A stretch of DNA of 64,000 nucleotides. Origin: Acanthaster planci. Lineage: Eukaryota; Echinodermata; Asteroidea; Valvatida; Acanthasteridae. The notes under the pieces were generated by a model, which was given only the letters and a program-made list of their open reading frames with translations, was not told the origin of the DNA and made no database searches. Position numbers and translations under genes: made by a program. The DNA lies in contig NW_019091421.1 in NCBI RefSeq assembly GCF_001949145.1, forward strand, positions 29,127 through 93,126, read 5' to 3'. Numbering within the stretch: position 1 is the first letter of the stretch; every line of letters begins with the position of its first letter. Shown here piece after piece: positions 11,980 to 23,800 of this stretch.

Positions 11980-14165
11980 ACCTGTAGTTCAGCACTGGCT
12001 TCACCTTTACGGATTTCAAATTCTCGGGAAAACTCAAGATGCAAGAATATCATGATTTTTTTTAACAGGAAAAGAGAGAATCAACAAATTTCACTGCTCA
12101 AAAAAGGCCACTGCTGCATTAGACGACTGAATAACAAAAGAATTACATCATACATCTCGTTTCCATCACAAAAGCTATGCTGGCATTCAGTGTTTGGCCC
12201 TGAACAATAAGCAAAACTAAGTGGAGGGAGGACATATACATGGAGCACAGTCTGTTCAAATGGTGAACCCAGAATTTACTTACTGACAGCATTTCTGAAA
12301 GAGGAATTGATGCTTTTTTATTGCTATGCATACAAAAAATGAATCAGCAAAGAAGAGAAAACCGAGTCCATGGAAATCTACAAAAATGCAGGCCTTTTTT
12401 GTGTACAAACCAATGTAACACTGAGGGGTAAGTTTAAGGGACTACAGCAAACGATAGTTTGACCATACTGCCTGAACAATGGATGGTTAATTTGAACTAT
12501 CTAGTCGACCATTTGGGACCATGCCAAGAGGTATGGCCACCCCGCTGGTTATCAATAGCAGATTTCATTTATCATTACAGAGGGAACCATTCACATGAAA
12601 ATAATTGTACAAGATTTCAATGACCATGCACACTGTGAGAATCGCAGCCAATGGTGGAATGTAACAATGCAATTTTAAAAAATTGACCGACTAGGGGCAT
12701 TCGAGTGTAACAGACTTGCGCTTGAACTATAGTTTGCGCCCGAACTTGCCCAAGGATTTCTTCCAGGGATGGCGTTACAGTTTTACTCATGAATACGGAA
12801 ATCCTCATTCATGTCATTAGCATCATCTGAGACACAAAGGTGCACTTCAAAGGTTTGTATACTGATTAAAACAAAGTGATTGCAGCTACCCTTTGACTGG
12901 ACTTTATCAAGATGTTACCCCACTTAGCTAGAACCCCCTGACTCAAAAATTATCTAACGTTAGTCGTTAGAATGGTTAGCCATGTTACTATGGGACTAAG
13001 TAGCCTATGGACCTAAGCTTCTTCCTAAACAGTAAAGGCCAGTTCATACTCACTGCATATTCACTTTGTACGCAGCGTGAAGGTCTATTTTGAGGTGTCT
13101 GCGGTGCGTGAACAAAAGCACAGTGCGTAATGAAAATGCACCCCTTACACAAAGTTTGTGAAAATAATGGATAGCGTGTACACACCAAATGATGTAATAC
13201 CGTAATGAACGCCGCATTTGTCATTCACACTTTCATCTTTTCTCAATTCTCGGCTGCATGTGCACATCCAACAAAAGTTAACAAATTGCAATTTGTCCGA
13301 ATACACATACATGTACATTTGGTGCGTAGGCACAATCCATTTTTATTACGCACATTTTCATTACGCACTGCGCTTTCGTTCATGCAATGCAGACACCTGA
13401 AAATAGACCCTTGTGCTGCATACTTCCCGAATTTACCGTTCGAGAAGTATGAGCTGCATATACAGTGAATATCCAGCAGGTATGAACCGGCCTTTAGTAC
13501 TGTTCAGGAAGTACCGGTCGGCCGAAGCCCTAGCTCTCCTTGCTACAGACTAACTAAAACTTAAGTGGTGACTGATGAGGCAAGATACAGAAGTTAACTC
13601 TTGCCCAAGTTCCTCCATGCCTTAAAATTGAAGGTAATTTAAGCGAGTTGAACGGTAGCACAAAAGTTATCTGGGGCAAGAAACTCACTCCTTCACGTTT
13701 GCAGTCCTTAACTGTAACAAAGCTAGTATGTATATGTGCATGGAGGTAGCCTCCATGGTATATGGAGCACCATCCGCAGCTAGCTAGCTGTGCGGCGCGG
13801 CATGCATGATGTACTGTACATGTACTGTACATAATGATTAATAACAGCTGGCCGACGGGCCGGCCACGGTGCGCCCTCTAACGATATGGTAAAGGTGTTC
13901 ACAAAACTGTCATGTATAAATAATTGGCTACGGCTACATGCACGTCGCACACGCGCCTTCTTGCATGGAAGCCGCAACCATACTTTGGGGGGTTTTCTTC
14001 AGCCACGGCTGAGTAGAGCAAAATGTAGGCCTAGCGCCTAGGCCTGCTTGGTAGCTGTACAAAACCATTGATCTAGCATGTCTAGTACGAAGAGCAGGCC
14101 AAACTGCTTACCTTTAAAGTTTTCTTCGATCTTTAGAAAATTTCAACTCTGGTATAGCTGGCTGT
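11980..14165 (-). other. Likely 5' part of the SIRT2 gene (candidate upstream exons, unresolved)
   Basis: The SIRT2 N-terminus must lie upstream of 10343 on the minus strand. Two candidate exon ends are visible. At about 11982 a donor GTACTG follows an open stretch ending in the codons for GEASAELQ, with an in-frame ATG about 20 codons earlier (near 12053). At about 14108 a GTAAGC donor follows sequence whose ATG frames stop just before the donor, which fits a 5' untranslated exon. Neither can be tied to the next exon with certainty. The remainder of the stretch is intronic and includes the inverted-repeat element at 13029-13505. Confidence 0.3.
13029..13505. mobile_element. MITE-like inverted-repeat element (~470 bp)
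   Basis: The left end AAAGGCCAGTTCATACTCAC and the right end GGTATGAACCGGCCTTTAG are inverse complements. The inverted similarity extends inward: GTGCGTAATGAAAATG on the left against CATTTTCATTACGCAC on the right, and TCTATTTTGAGGTGTCTGC against GCAGACACCTGAAAATAGA. There is no transposase. The length and subterminal palindromy fit a non-autonomous hAT-type MITE, but no clean target duplication is visible. Confidence 0.75.
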
Positions 14166-14261
14166 TCGCATTTATCCGTGAGTATGATCATGACCCGAGC
14201 GTGGGCCTTGCGTTACCCCCAGAACTGTGACGTGAGGTCCGGCTGCCGACAGTAGCGCCAC

Positions 14262-14578
14262 ACGTACGTAGGGCTGTAGTGGCTCTCTTTTATAAGAGAC
14301 AGGGGCCAATTTTATAGAGCTACTTAAGCACAAAATTTGCTTAAGCGTGAAAAAACCTTGATTGACAAATCAGATTACCAGCCGAAACTCCATGTGATGT
14401 ATATTGTTGTGGAATGGTATTCACTTGTCTTTTGGTTAACATGACAATGACATAAGGTTTGAGCTGGTAACCTTTATTTTTTAAGCAAGTTTTTTGCGCT
14501 TAAGCAGATTTTGTGGTTAAGCAGCTCTATGAAATTGAGCCCTGCAGATTGTAAAGCGAGCCACTACAACCCTACGTG
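14262..14578. mobile_element. Inverted-repeat element with CTTAAGC subrepeats
   Basis: Outer arms GTAGGGCTGTAGTGGCTC and GAGCCACTACAACCCTACG are inverse complements. Inside them, ATAGAGCTACTTAAGCACAAA pairs with a stretch reading GGTTAAGCAGCTCTAT, and CTTAAGCG with CGCTTAAG. The two layers suggest either nested elements or one long hairpin. No coding capacity is present. Confidence 0.75.
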
Positions 14579-14719
14579 TGGGGCTATGACTTCCCACCTG
14601 CTCCTTGGAGCCGACCCGCTCCCACAAGCGAGACATTGATATGAATTGTATTTGATGCAACTGCGACATTGGGTTATGACTTATGGTGTACTAAAAATGG
14701 TGTTCAATTGCCAACAAAA

Positions 14720-15015
14720 TTGTGTTACGTCATGCTGTCGCCCCGAAGCAATGCTACAACAGCTCTGTCATGTCTGTCGCATCGTGCCATTGCATCATGC
14801 TGTGTTGCTTCTTGATGCTGTGATGTTGTGTCCTGCCAGTGTAGCATCGCGTCACGCCATTGCAGTGCCTGTCATTGTATGGGTTTTATACTGTGTGGGT
14901 TAGGTCGTCGCTCCCTGCTGTCATTCTACTGCATCCTGATGTCGTGCCATCGCATCGTCATGTCGTACCGTCACGTCGTGTCATTGTCCATGTTATTGTG
15001 TCATTGTGTCTGACT
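14720..15015. repeat. Degenerate GTCGTGYCAT-type repeat
   Basis: Loosely repeated words such as CATCGTGCCATTGCATC, GTCGTGCCATCGCATC and TGTCGTACCGTCACGTCGTG occur with no fixed period. Overlapping ORFs here look like products of this repeat, not genes. Confidence 0.5.
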
Positions 15016-17250
15016 GTTTCTAAAAATGGCTAGTGGTCATCACGGCTAACAGAGGGCATTTGTCACAAGTCCTGAAAAAATAATGTGTGTGCATAAGACC
15101 TTAGGGCATTTCCACAGTGACTCACGTTACATTTTAGTTCATTTTGAAACTTTTATAACCACACACATACTGAAATGTAGCACTTAGTATAAAAAACACA
15201 AACAAAAAATGATTTCAATAGATAACAACGATTTTATTGCATTGTAATTACAGCACGACGCCCGTTACACAAAAAGGAAAGCTGTAAAATCGGCTTAGGT
15301 TTAAATCAAATTTCTCCTCAAACTATGAATTGGAGAAAACAATGAATAGTTATCAGAAACTCGGAACTCAATACCATTTCTACATCACCTAAACTGATAT
15401 GCATTTCCCAACCAGTTTAGGAAAAAAACATAAATAATCGATGTGACTCGTGTCACCTCAAGATTACCCTAGATAATGCACACGTTAGCTTGATTGTTTG
15501 TGTATACATGTAGTTACCAGTGCAACAGTGCTTTCAGGTTTACCGTTGAGAAGACAAATAGTTGCCAAAGTTAACAATTATAACATTTTCATATCATGAA
15601 CGATAAAAGAATTACTTTGAAGAATTGACATGTGGTGCCCCCCAAAAAAATTTGAACGTTTCATGCGTTGTCACATTGATTCCTTAGATTATTGGGCACT
15701 AGTAAACATGTATAATGATGTGGGATACAAATTATTAAAGGTGACCCTGCAGACACTTCTGCTGGGTTGTGGAAAACAGTCAGGTCTTAAATCACTTTAT
15801 GTGGGGTTTATGAAAAATTGCTCCTGAACCATTTTATCACAACGCCATTCAGCAATACAGGTACATGTACTGTACATGTACATGCCAAGTGCTAGTAAGT
15901 AGTATTGTCAACTACACAGGGTCTAGGCCTAGTACATGTACATGTATGACACGTGAAATGCAGAAAGAGGAAAATAAGGCTGAAGTAGATAAAATTTATC
16001 GGTATATGCAACATTGTGTATAATCTGGCTAATTACATGTATTGCAATAGCTGTGGAGGTCATGCTTCATAGAATTCCATGCATTCATTTGTCCAAATTC
16101 TACAATTGGAGCAATTGGAGCTCTTTTTCCCCTCATTATTTACTTTCACTTTGGGCAAAGTTTTACTTGTACATGTACTTCACTTTTCACCCCTATTGAT
16201 ATGATTTGAGAGAAAGTTACATGTACTTACCTTTATTTCAGATAGATGATGACAGATGCATATCTTTTGTTTTCTGCCGACATGTACATATGTACTTGTA
16301 AATGAGGAATGTTGCAAAACTAACAGGAACCGGTGTATGGAATTATGAAAATATTATCTGCTGCCCTCTATTTAAGATGTCAGTAAACTTTAGAAAACAA
16401 TTGGCACTGATGCAAAGATAATAAGCACTGCAACTACTGCAGTTTAAATTGTGACTTGTGTTACCCTACTGCTAAATGCTGTGACTTGCGTTACATGTGA
16501 CTCGCGTTACCAACTTTCAGAGCCAGATATTTTATCCTAGGCAAATAACCTAGGGTTGGTGTTGTTATAATTTGGTTTGTTGCACACTGAAGGAAGAGGT
16601 TACTAATTGACAAACTCAGTACCCCTGGGGTTTTGGTATACAGTTAACTTTTTGTGTATTATGTGACTCGCGTTACATCCTCACCACCACCAGATTCAAC
16701 GGGTCTGTCCTGAAAAGCTAGAATAGAAAGGGAATGTTTTTAATAAAATGTAATGAGAAAATGCTCTCATGAAACTATATCCAACTTTTAACTCAGCATA
16801 CAAATTAAAATGGAGTTGTTTTGGAGGATTTCGTAATACATGTACATGTAGCTCTTTTGATATGTCAAAACTAAATAATTACAGACATAATGTTTACAAG
16901 GTGATTTTTCATGTTAAAAGCCAGCAAAGATTAGTTAAAGACTTTTTTCCATAGCTTTTGTCAATATGCTATTGTAAAAATACAACCAAATTGAAAAACT
17001 CAGTGAAAAAAAGATTGAGTCCATTTTCCCTTTTTACACGGAAATGCCTGTAAGGCCTACAAGATGTGATCATGTGTTGATATCTATTGATATGGAACTT
17101 AGCTCTGTCTTTAAGGACGCCCCCTATTTCCACCAGTAATGAGGCGATGGTACGACAGGTCAATGGCACAACGTGACAGTGTGACGCAATGCATTAAACA
17201 CAGCGTAAAAGTAATGAGAAAGGGGGTGACGATGCAGCAGAGTATGTTAT
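15016..17250. other. No gene seen; scattered ACATGTACATGT motifs
   Basis: Only short uninformative ORFs occur. TGTACATGTACATG-type short repeats recur at about 15860-15950 and 16840. GTGACTCGCGTTAC-like words recur near 15440, 16490 and 16660, suggesting remains of a dispersed repeat. Confidence 0.5.
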
Positions 17251-17254
17251 TTAT

Positions 17255-17512
17255 GTAAAGCCTTATATTTTTTATATTGTATTAATCTATATCTTTAATT
17301 GTTCTCATTGTTTTCTGTTTAACCAGTTGGAGAGCCCCCTCGACAGAAACCATGTTTCTTTTGGGTAATCCAGCGGGAGCTGGTTAAATACTGTTCACTT
17401 GTCCTTTGTATGTCTTGTGTATCCTATTCTGTAATTTTTGTAAACTGTATGTTATTGTATTTCTGTGAAATGTTTATCCTGAAAAATAAAATAAATGAAA
17501 TGAAATGAAACA
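17255..17512 (+). mobile_element. 3' end of a truncated non-LTR retrotransposon with ATGAA tail
   Basis: The stretch contains GAGCCCCCTCGACAGAAACC and TTTCTTTTGGGTAATCC followed by GCGGGAGCTGGTT. These correspond to GAGCCCCTTTGACTGAATTT and TTTCTTTTGGGCGATCC followed by TCGGGAGCTGATT at the 3' end of the LINE in 39840-42990. It closes with AAATAAAATAAATG and repeated AAATG units, a typical LINE microsatellite tail. No ORF remains, so this is a 5'-truncated copy. Confidence 0.75.
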
Positions 17513-18045
17513 GAGCCATCGTTGGGGGCGACATCACATTGTGACGCAATTCCGGCGTCTATAGAACACCACAAGTTCATATTTTCGATTGCATGAATAA
17601 AACATACAATCACAAATTAAACTAAGGTAAGAGTTCCATATCTTCTTACTCTTCTTCACTTTCAATTTATTTTTCATGTGAAACATTTCATAATAACAAT
17701 ACAGAGCTATAGTAGATGGAGGCCTCTAAAAAGCATAGCTTGTCGAGTAGAGACCAAATAAATGGACTTGTCTTCAGGCAAACTTGAGTTCTCAATTCTG
17801 ATTGGTCTATCCATGGCAACAAACAGTGTGGTATATAACTGTATTGGACGGTTCATATCAAACCCTGTGTAATGCACCGTTCTAATTCAACGCATTGTGC
17901 TATCTTTACGCTAAAAGCAAAACACACAACCGCAAAATTTACTTTAAATTCAAAGGTGGCGCATTTGTGCTCATAGGCCCCAATGACATCTTTACTGCTC
18001 GTCAAGTTTGCTTGAAGATACATTTGTGTAAATTTGTCATCACGC

Positions 18046-18158
18046 TTGTGCTCGTGGAACATAGAATAATGTAGTGCGTCTCTGTTCCTTAATCGGCCTT
18101 GTGGTATGTATGGGACACAGACACACTACATTATTGTGTGTTCCACTCACACTCGCAT
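18046..18158. repeat. Hairpin-forming inverted repeat
   Basis: GTGGAACATAGAATAATGTA followed by GTGCGTCTCTGTTCC pairs with GGGACACAGACACACTACAT followed by TATTGTGTGTTCCAC across a loop of about 23 bases. This looks like the core of a small MITE. No coding potential is seen. Confidence 0.7.
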
Positions 18159-18349
18159 GTTAACTTATAATATACGGACATCACTTATTTTCCTGTGCAG
18201 TGGTTTATAAGCCAGAAAGAGCTCCATATACATACATGTGCGGACGGCAATAATTATTCCCTACAGCGACCTATTAGCCGTCACAAAGCATAAAAGCAGA
18301 GAAAATTTGAATTCAGCGTTTTTACAAGGGAAAATACGAAGTTGTTTAT

Positions 18350-18430
18350 GTTTAAAACCCTTGGAATTTTTCAGACCACTCTCATAGGATTTGTGCACAG
18401 GGTGTCAAACAGCGTCTGTATGTATGGAAC
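18350..18430. repeat. Dispersed repeat shared with 48035-48092
   Basis: The words CTTGGAATTTTTCAGACCAC and CTCATAGGATTTGTGCACAG recur as CTTGGAATTGTTCAGACCAG and CTCATAGGGTTTGTGCACAG in the TRMT6 intron at 48035-48092. A weaker relative lies near 18760. The element boundaries are unclear. Confidence 0.6.
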
Positions 18431-18790
18431 GCTTTCCTATAAAGGTAATTCAGAAATTAGGGGTCCATTTTTTTCGTATCCCTGCACATCTGACATGTGA
18501 TTTTGTAAGTGCAGAACACATTTTCTAATTTCCTAGAGTGATGAATTGGGCAAAGTGCCTGCCAAACAAATTGTAATAGTTTGAAACCAATTCCGGTGAT
18601 ATTTCCATGTCACGTCACAAAGGTCAGATGTCACACTTTTTGACCCCTAATTTCTTTAATTACCCATAAGCCATCAGAGAGTGATAACACATTAACAGGT
18701 CCTAACAAGTCAAATTTAACAGTGAAAATGTATATCATTTTATTTAGAAAATACTCACAATTTTTCAGACCATGTTCAGGCTAACGTCTG

Positions 18791-18880
18791 TTGTACGGTC
18801 GCCAGGTCCCTCATGTGAAAACCAATCGGACTTGACAGTAGGTGGCAAAAAAATAGGGACCTTGCGACCATACGGTCATA
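18791..18880. mobile_element. Short inverted-repeat element, GTACGGTCGCCAGGTCCCT family
   Basis: GTACGGTCGCCAGGTCCCT on the left faces AGGGACCTTGCGACCATACG on the right. A related element with the same terminal words occurs at 62950-63065. It is probably a MITE family without coding capacity. Confidence 0.7.
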
Positions 18881-19052
18881 GACATTTTTCTCATGTGATT
18901 GGTTTTGTGCACAGAATGTGCAGTAATGTCCGTGTATGGAACTTTTTATAAGAAATTCAATACCTAATCCATGCTGTCACGACTGTAGATTTTGCATGTT
19001 GATGCCATGCCAACTTAGTGTCTAGTTTGTAACATCAATGTAACATCAGCAT

Positions 19053-19395
19053 GCCATGGCCTCTTGGTTAAGAGCATTGGATTCGTCATGTTTGTAGTCG
19101 GTAGGTAAAGCCATAGGTTGTGAATTCAAACCCAACCTGGGATTATGATGCGTGCCCCCCACCCAGGATTAATTTGGTACCTGTGAGGGCAGAGATGGTT
19201 ATTATGGTTGATTTAGCTGCTTTGTGCCGAAAAAGCTGTATTGAGCTGTGTATTCCGCAGGGAGCTGAGACGGTATTTGGAATGTGCCATTGGCCCAGTG
19301 AGCAGGGATCACATAATCATAATTGAAAGCGCTTTGATCTTAGTTAAAAGTGCTATATTTTAGTTATTCTGGATTGTAAAATATTACTATATGGG
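19053..19395 (+). mobile_element. tRNA-derived SINE
   Basis: The head resembles a tRNA: an A-box-like TGGCCTCTTGGTTAAGAGCA near 19057 and a B-box-like GAATTCAAACCC near 19122. It is followed by an unrelated body and an ending, GAAAGCGCTTTGATCTTAG then AAAAGTGCTATATTTTAG, of the kind seen in marine invertebrate SINE tails. The call rests on box order and spacing. Confidence 0.6.
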
Positions 19396-20047
19396 AATTT
19401 GAATGAATTAGCACATTTTTCCCCTGTTGCAACTGGTCCCTTTGTATACTGCTTCATCCAGTATCAGTGGAGAAGTACTTGTGTATAAAGGGCTCTGTTT
19501 ATGGGAAGAATGTAAATAATGCCCCCAAACTGTGCTGCAGCTATATCTGTTGGGCATACCCCTAGAACTCAGGGGTTCATTGTCCACTGTGCTATGTTGG
19601 AGCTTTGCCAATGACGAACCCCAGAGTTTGACTAGGGGTATGTTAATTAAACGTGCCTGCAATACCCCAACCATCGCATGTATTCCTTCTGTCAGCGTGA
19701 TCGCAATGTTATGTTGCCCTAGTGATAGTATCAGTCAATTCCTGTATGAATTCTCCGGCTTTATTTCCCTTTTTCAAACAAGTTAAAACAGTCTTCCCCA
19801 GCCACAAAATTGTAAATTGGAAAGAACGTGCAATTACATGTAGCTGATGGCGGATTTATCAACAAATCATTAAGTAAGACTGACTAATTTGCACAGAGCT
19901 TGAGAGCAGTGTGCATTACACAATCTACTGCATTTCTTTAATTTACAAGTGTGTGACACATCCTTGTATTTGTCTATTGTTTATGATAAAAAGTTGAACA
20001 TTACAGTGTGTGTATCCCAGACAATTTCCAATAAGACCAAGTTGAAC
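19396..20047. other. No gene seen between SINE and foldback element
   Basis: Short ORFs on both strands (for example 19532-19786) lack recognisable domains and splice context. Nothing convincing was found. Confidence 0.5.
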
Positions 20048-20524
20048 AGTGTTGGAGTTGAGTCCATCACAAGTCCTTCTCAAGTCCCTTCACAAGTTCA
20101 GTGACAAGTCCCTTCACAAGGTCACAAGTTCAGTCGCAAGCCCCTTCACAAGTTCAGTTACAAGTCCCTTCACAAGTTCAGTCACAAGTCCCTTCACAAG
20201 TTCAGTCACAAGTTCCTTCACAAGGCCAGTCACAAGTCCTTTCACTAGTCCCTTCACAAGTTCAGTCACAAATCCCTTCACAAGTTCAGTCACAGGTTCT
20301 TTCACAAGGTCACAAGTTCAGTCACAAGTCCCTTCACAAGTTCAGTCACAAGTCCCTTCACAAGGTCACATGTTCAGTCACAAGTCTCTTCACAAGGCCA
20401 CAAGATGCAGAATGACAAGAGAATTCTTTTGTCACAGTTCATTTGAATAGCTTGTGAATTGGCCTGAGACAGAATGACTTGTGATGGACTGGCAGGGACT
20501 TGTGATGGCCTGGAATGCAACACT
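20048..20524. mobile_element. Foldback element with minisatellite arms (copy A)
   Basis: The left end is AGTGTTGGAGTTGAGTCCAT and the right end is GCAACACT. The left arm is a tandem array of TTCAGTCACAAGTCCCTTCA-like units. A roughly 50-bp spacer (20411-20460) follows, then the right arm carries inverse-complement units (ACTTGTGATGG, twice). Flanks AAGTTGAAC and AAGTTCAAG could be a diverged 9-bp target duplication. The spacer and termini match the element at 36739-37079. No protein is encoded; the long ORFs across the array are repeat artefacts. Confidence 0.7.
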
Positions 20525-20888
20525 CAAGTTCAAGACCCAATAATTAAAATAGTTAAATGATGTCTTGCAAACTATGTTTCATTTGCTTTTTCTGAAATAC
20601 AGTCATTCTTCAACTCTGATTTTAACTAAATGTGATTAATTAATGTAAGGTTTGTTCAATGCTGCAGGACATGTGGATTGTGTCACATGGAGGGGAACTG
20701 ATTTCATCCATGTTCTCAACAAGTTTCCTGCTGATGTCTTTAACAAGGGAACAACTAAATGAAACAGGCCCGAGACTATGGAAAGAGCTAAGGGGATGAT
20801 ATGTATGCCATGGCTGCAAAGTATGCTTTTGTGCAACCACAACCAGCCATGGCGAGGTCGAACAACTTGGCCACACTTTTCATCCAGG

Positions 20889-23800
20889 ATGTGTAACTGG
20901 CTTTGCAGATCACTACTGAAGTTATCCTTATTTATTCTTCTGGTTCTTCCCAATGTGAGAAATGTTTACGCTCGAGATGTTAGACCTCAGGTGGAACACT
21001 ACACCCCAAATTACAAGTATTACCATAACATTTCACAAATAGGCATTCAACTCAAACAGCTTGCTGCCAGAAACCCAAACTACATTGAGGTAGACTTGCA
21101 GTACAAGTCCCGAGTTGGCATTCCGCAATATGTCCTGCACCTGTCTAATTTCTCCAGTACAAGGACAGAACCAGGGTTGTTCAGCATCAACATGGCAAAA
21201 CCCAAGATTTTATTATCCTATGGGGAGCACGCTCGGGAGTTTTTCCCTGTTGAGAGTCTGTTCTACCTCCTCAACAACATAACCCGTGGATTGAGCGCAC
21301 CGCACGGCTCCCCGGCGGAGAGCCTCTCGCGGCTGATCCTTGGCCGTGTGGACCTGTACATCATCGCCATGGCCAATCCAGATGGGAGGCGGCACGTGGA
21401 GAGGACCAAGAACTATTGCTGGAGGGGAACCAGCGTTGGTGTGGACCTGAATAGGAATTTTGATTGGAGCTTTGGCGGGAAGGGGAGCTCTGGTAACCCA
21501 AAAGATGAGGAGTACCGGGGACCATTTGTGCACTCAGGTGAGTTTAGTAACCATCATTATATGCATCCTCAGATGCAGAAGGGAAATATGCGTATCTGTA
21601 TGGTGGTCTACTGATCATTGAGTTTCATGACAGAGGGTTTGTCCCAAAATTGTAAGAGAATAGGAGTCTGATGTTCAGTCCAAATTGACGATTTTGTTCC
21701 CTTCCAAAAAAATGCATAAACGAAGAGTTGCCTTTATGTAGTCTGCTGCCTTTAAGCAAGAACGGTTCGTAAGGGCAGTTTGTGAGTTTGCAATGGAGGA
21801 TGTAACATTATGTATGCCACTTCTTCATCACCAAATTTGTGACCGGAGCAAACTACGGTAATATTTAGGCTGCATTTAGCCCATTAGCATTAAATCAATG
21901 ACTTCAAATCATAGCCCTGCATATTTCCTGGAAACTTCAAAGTGTCCTTCAAAGCAAAAGGCAGGATCACATTTTTGTTCGTTCTTTCATTCCCTTCCCT
22001 GAAGGTTCTGTGAACATTTATTACTACAGATATTAATTTTTAACAAATTTTTTCTCCCTTTGCAGAGCCAGAATGTCAGGTTTACCTCGACCTCAGTGCT
22101 CATCATAACTTTGATGCCTTCCTGTCTTTACATTCAGGGATCAAACAGATATATTTACCCTTTGCAGGTAGGTATGCAGCTAAATGATTGTGTGTGTGGT
22201 TTTACATTCCCCTAGACTTCCATTTGTTTGTACACCATATTTGTGATAAGTCCATACTTGAGATTATTTTCTGCAGCTTCCGCTGACATTTTAGGAGTCA
22301 CTCGTGCACGATATGGAAGGTTGCACTTTTTTTGGCAATGAGAAAGTTTCATGGCCTGATTATTATGCATTGCGACAGTCGTGTTCTTCTGCTGAGTATT
22401 AGGCTGCAAATGCCATTTTTTTTAAATTTTAGATGCAGAATCGAAGAAAGCTCATGCAAAGCCTGTCCACCTTGACGACCAGCTTGACCTGGCACAGAGA
22501 ATGGCTCAGGCTACCCAAAATGCCTTTTCCTACGGTGTGGCTTACAACCTCAATGACTATCCAGCTGATGGGACAGTGTTTGACTACATGGCTGGGGTCA
22601 GAAAGGTAACAAAAGTCCAGAAATGGGCTTCCAGAGCTACAGCAATACGTCTATTGCCAGCCTGTCCCTGGATATTTGCAGTGGAGCCAAGACCAAGACC
22701 TAGCTCTAGACAACAAATTAGATTCAGATGCAGTCTTGGGAAGGCCCCAAAAAAGAACAAAACAAATTATGCTTCCTGTTTTCTGACCATTTGGAGTAAA
22801 CTTTTGGGGAAAAGAAAGTGTCTAAAAGTGCAGAAAGGTTTAACAGACTTATCTTTGTACACAACTAGCATCCAACTGGCAGAATCAGTATTCTTCAAAA
22901 ATGCAGAAAACTTACACACAACCACTGTCCCGTGGACATATTTCCCAACTCTGAAGATAAGAAAATTCTTGCTTCTGCTTTGGTAAGGTTTTACGATTGC
23001 TTTCCATACCTTACTGAAGATGCAACCTAGGGTGTACTGGCCAAAAACGGTCAACAGCATTGTGAGGATTAAATTGTAAACTGGGATTCTACTGAATTAT
23101 TTCTTGTAGAAATAAGCACTGAAAAAAATTTTATGACTTTTTGTTTACATATGTGATAAGAGTTTCTTTGTTAGCTTTTTAAGGCTGTTAGATGACCAGT
23201 GAAATTGCTTGCCAGTGAATACACCTTTGAGACAGTGACTTCTAGGTTTGGTTTCTCTTCAGGTGCCATTTTCATTTGCCATTGAGTTATGGGGTGAGGG
23301 AGACAGCAACAAAGTCAAATGCTTTGACCTCTTCAACCCTTCCCATGAGAACTTACAGGTATTCAGCTTTCTTTTGTTTGGTTAAGGATTTCTTTGGGTC
23401 AGTACGTTGAAAACGGTGTTTTAGACGTATGCTAAACTAATTCCAACTTATTGTTTGTACTTCTGAATCATGATTTGGGAAATGGTTAAACTGGTCAGAC
23501 ATTGAATGTTTGTGCAGAGAAATGGCAACACAATACAGGCATGATCCACATTGAGTGCTAGATGGGAATTGAACCTTTTCTACCTTATGTACTACAGGTC
23601 ACTGCGAATCCAACCCAGTCTGTATTGTTTACTGGGTGGAAATTGTGCAGTAGTTGAGAATCAAATCCAAACCAACTTGTGTACCTGCTGGGAATCAAAC
23701 CCAATTCACCTTGTGTACTATGTAGGAATTGGACTAGCCTTGACCAAGACGTTGGGTGAATCTGGCCTACTGTGTATACACCTGTTCATGGTTGCCTAGC

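Noticed and set aside
20049-20450. 133-codon ORF with TSPFTSSV repeats and overlapping frames
   Set aside because: A product of the minisatellite arm of the foldback element; open frames exist on both strands because the repeat unit is a multiple of three and lacks stops.
22501-22986. 161-codon ORF in the carboxypeptidase gene
   Set aside because: Only 22433-22605 is coding; beyond the donor GTAACA it reads into the intron.
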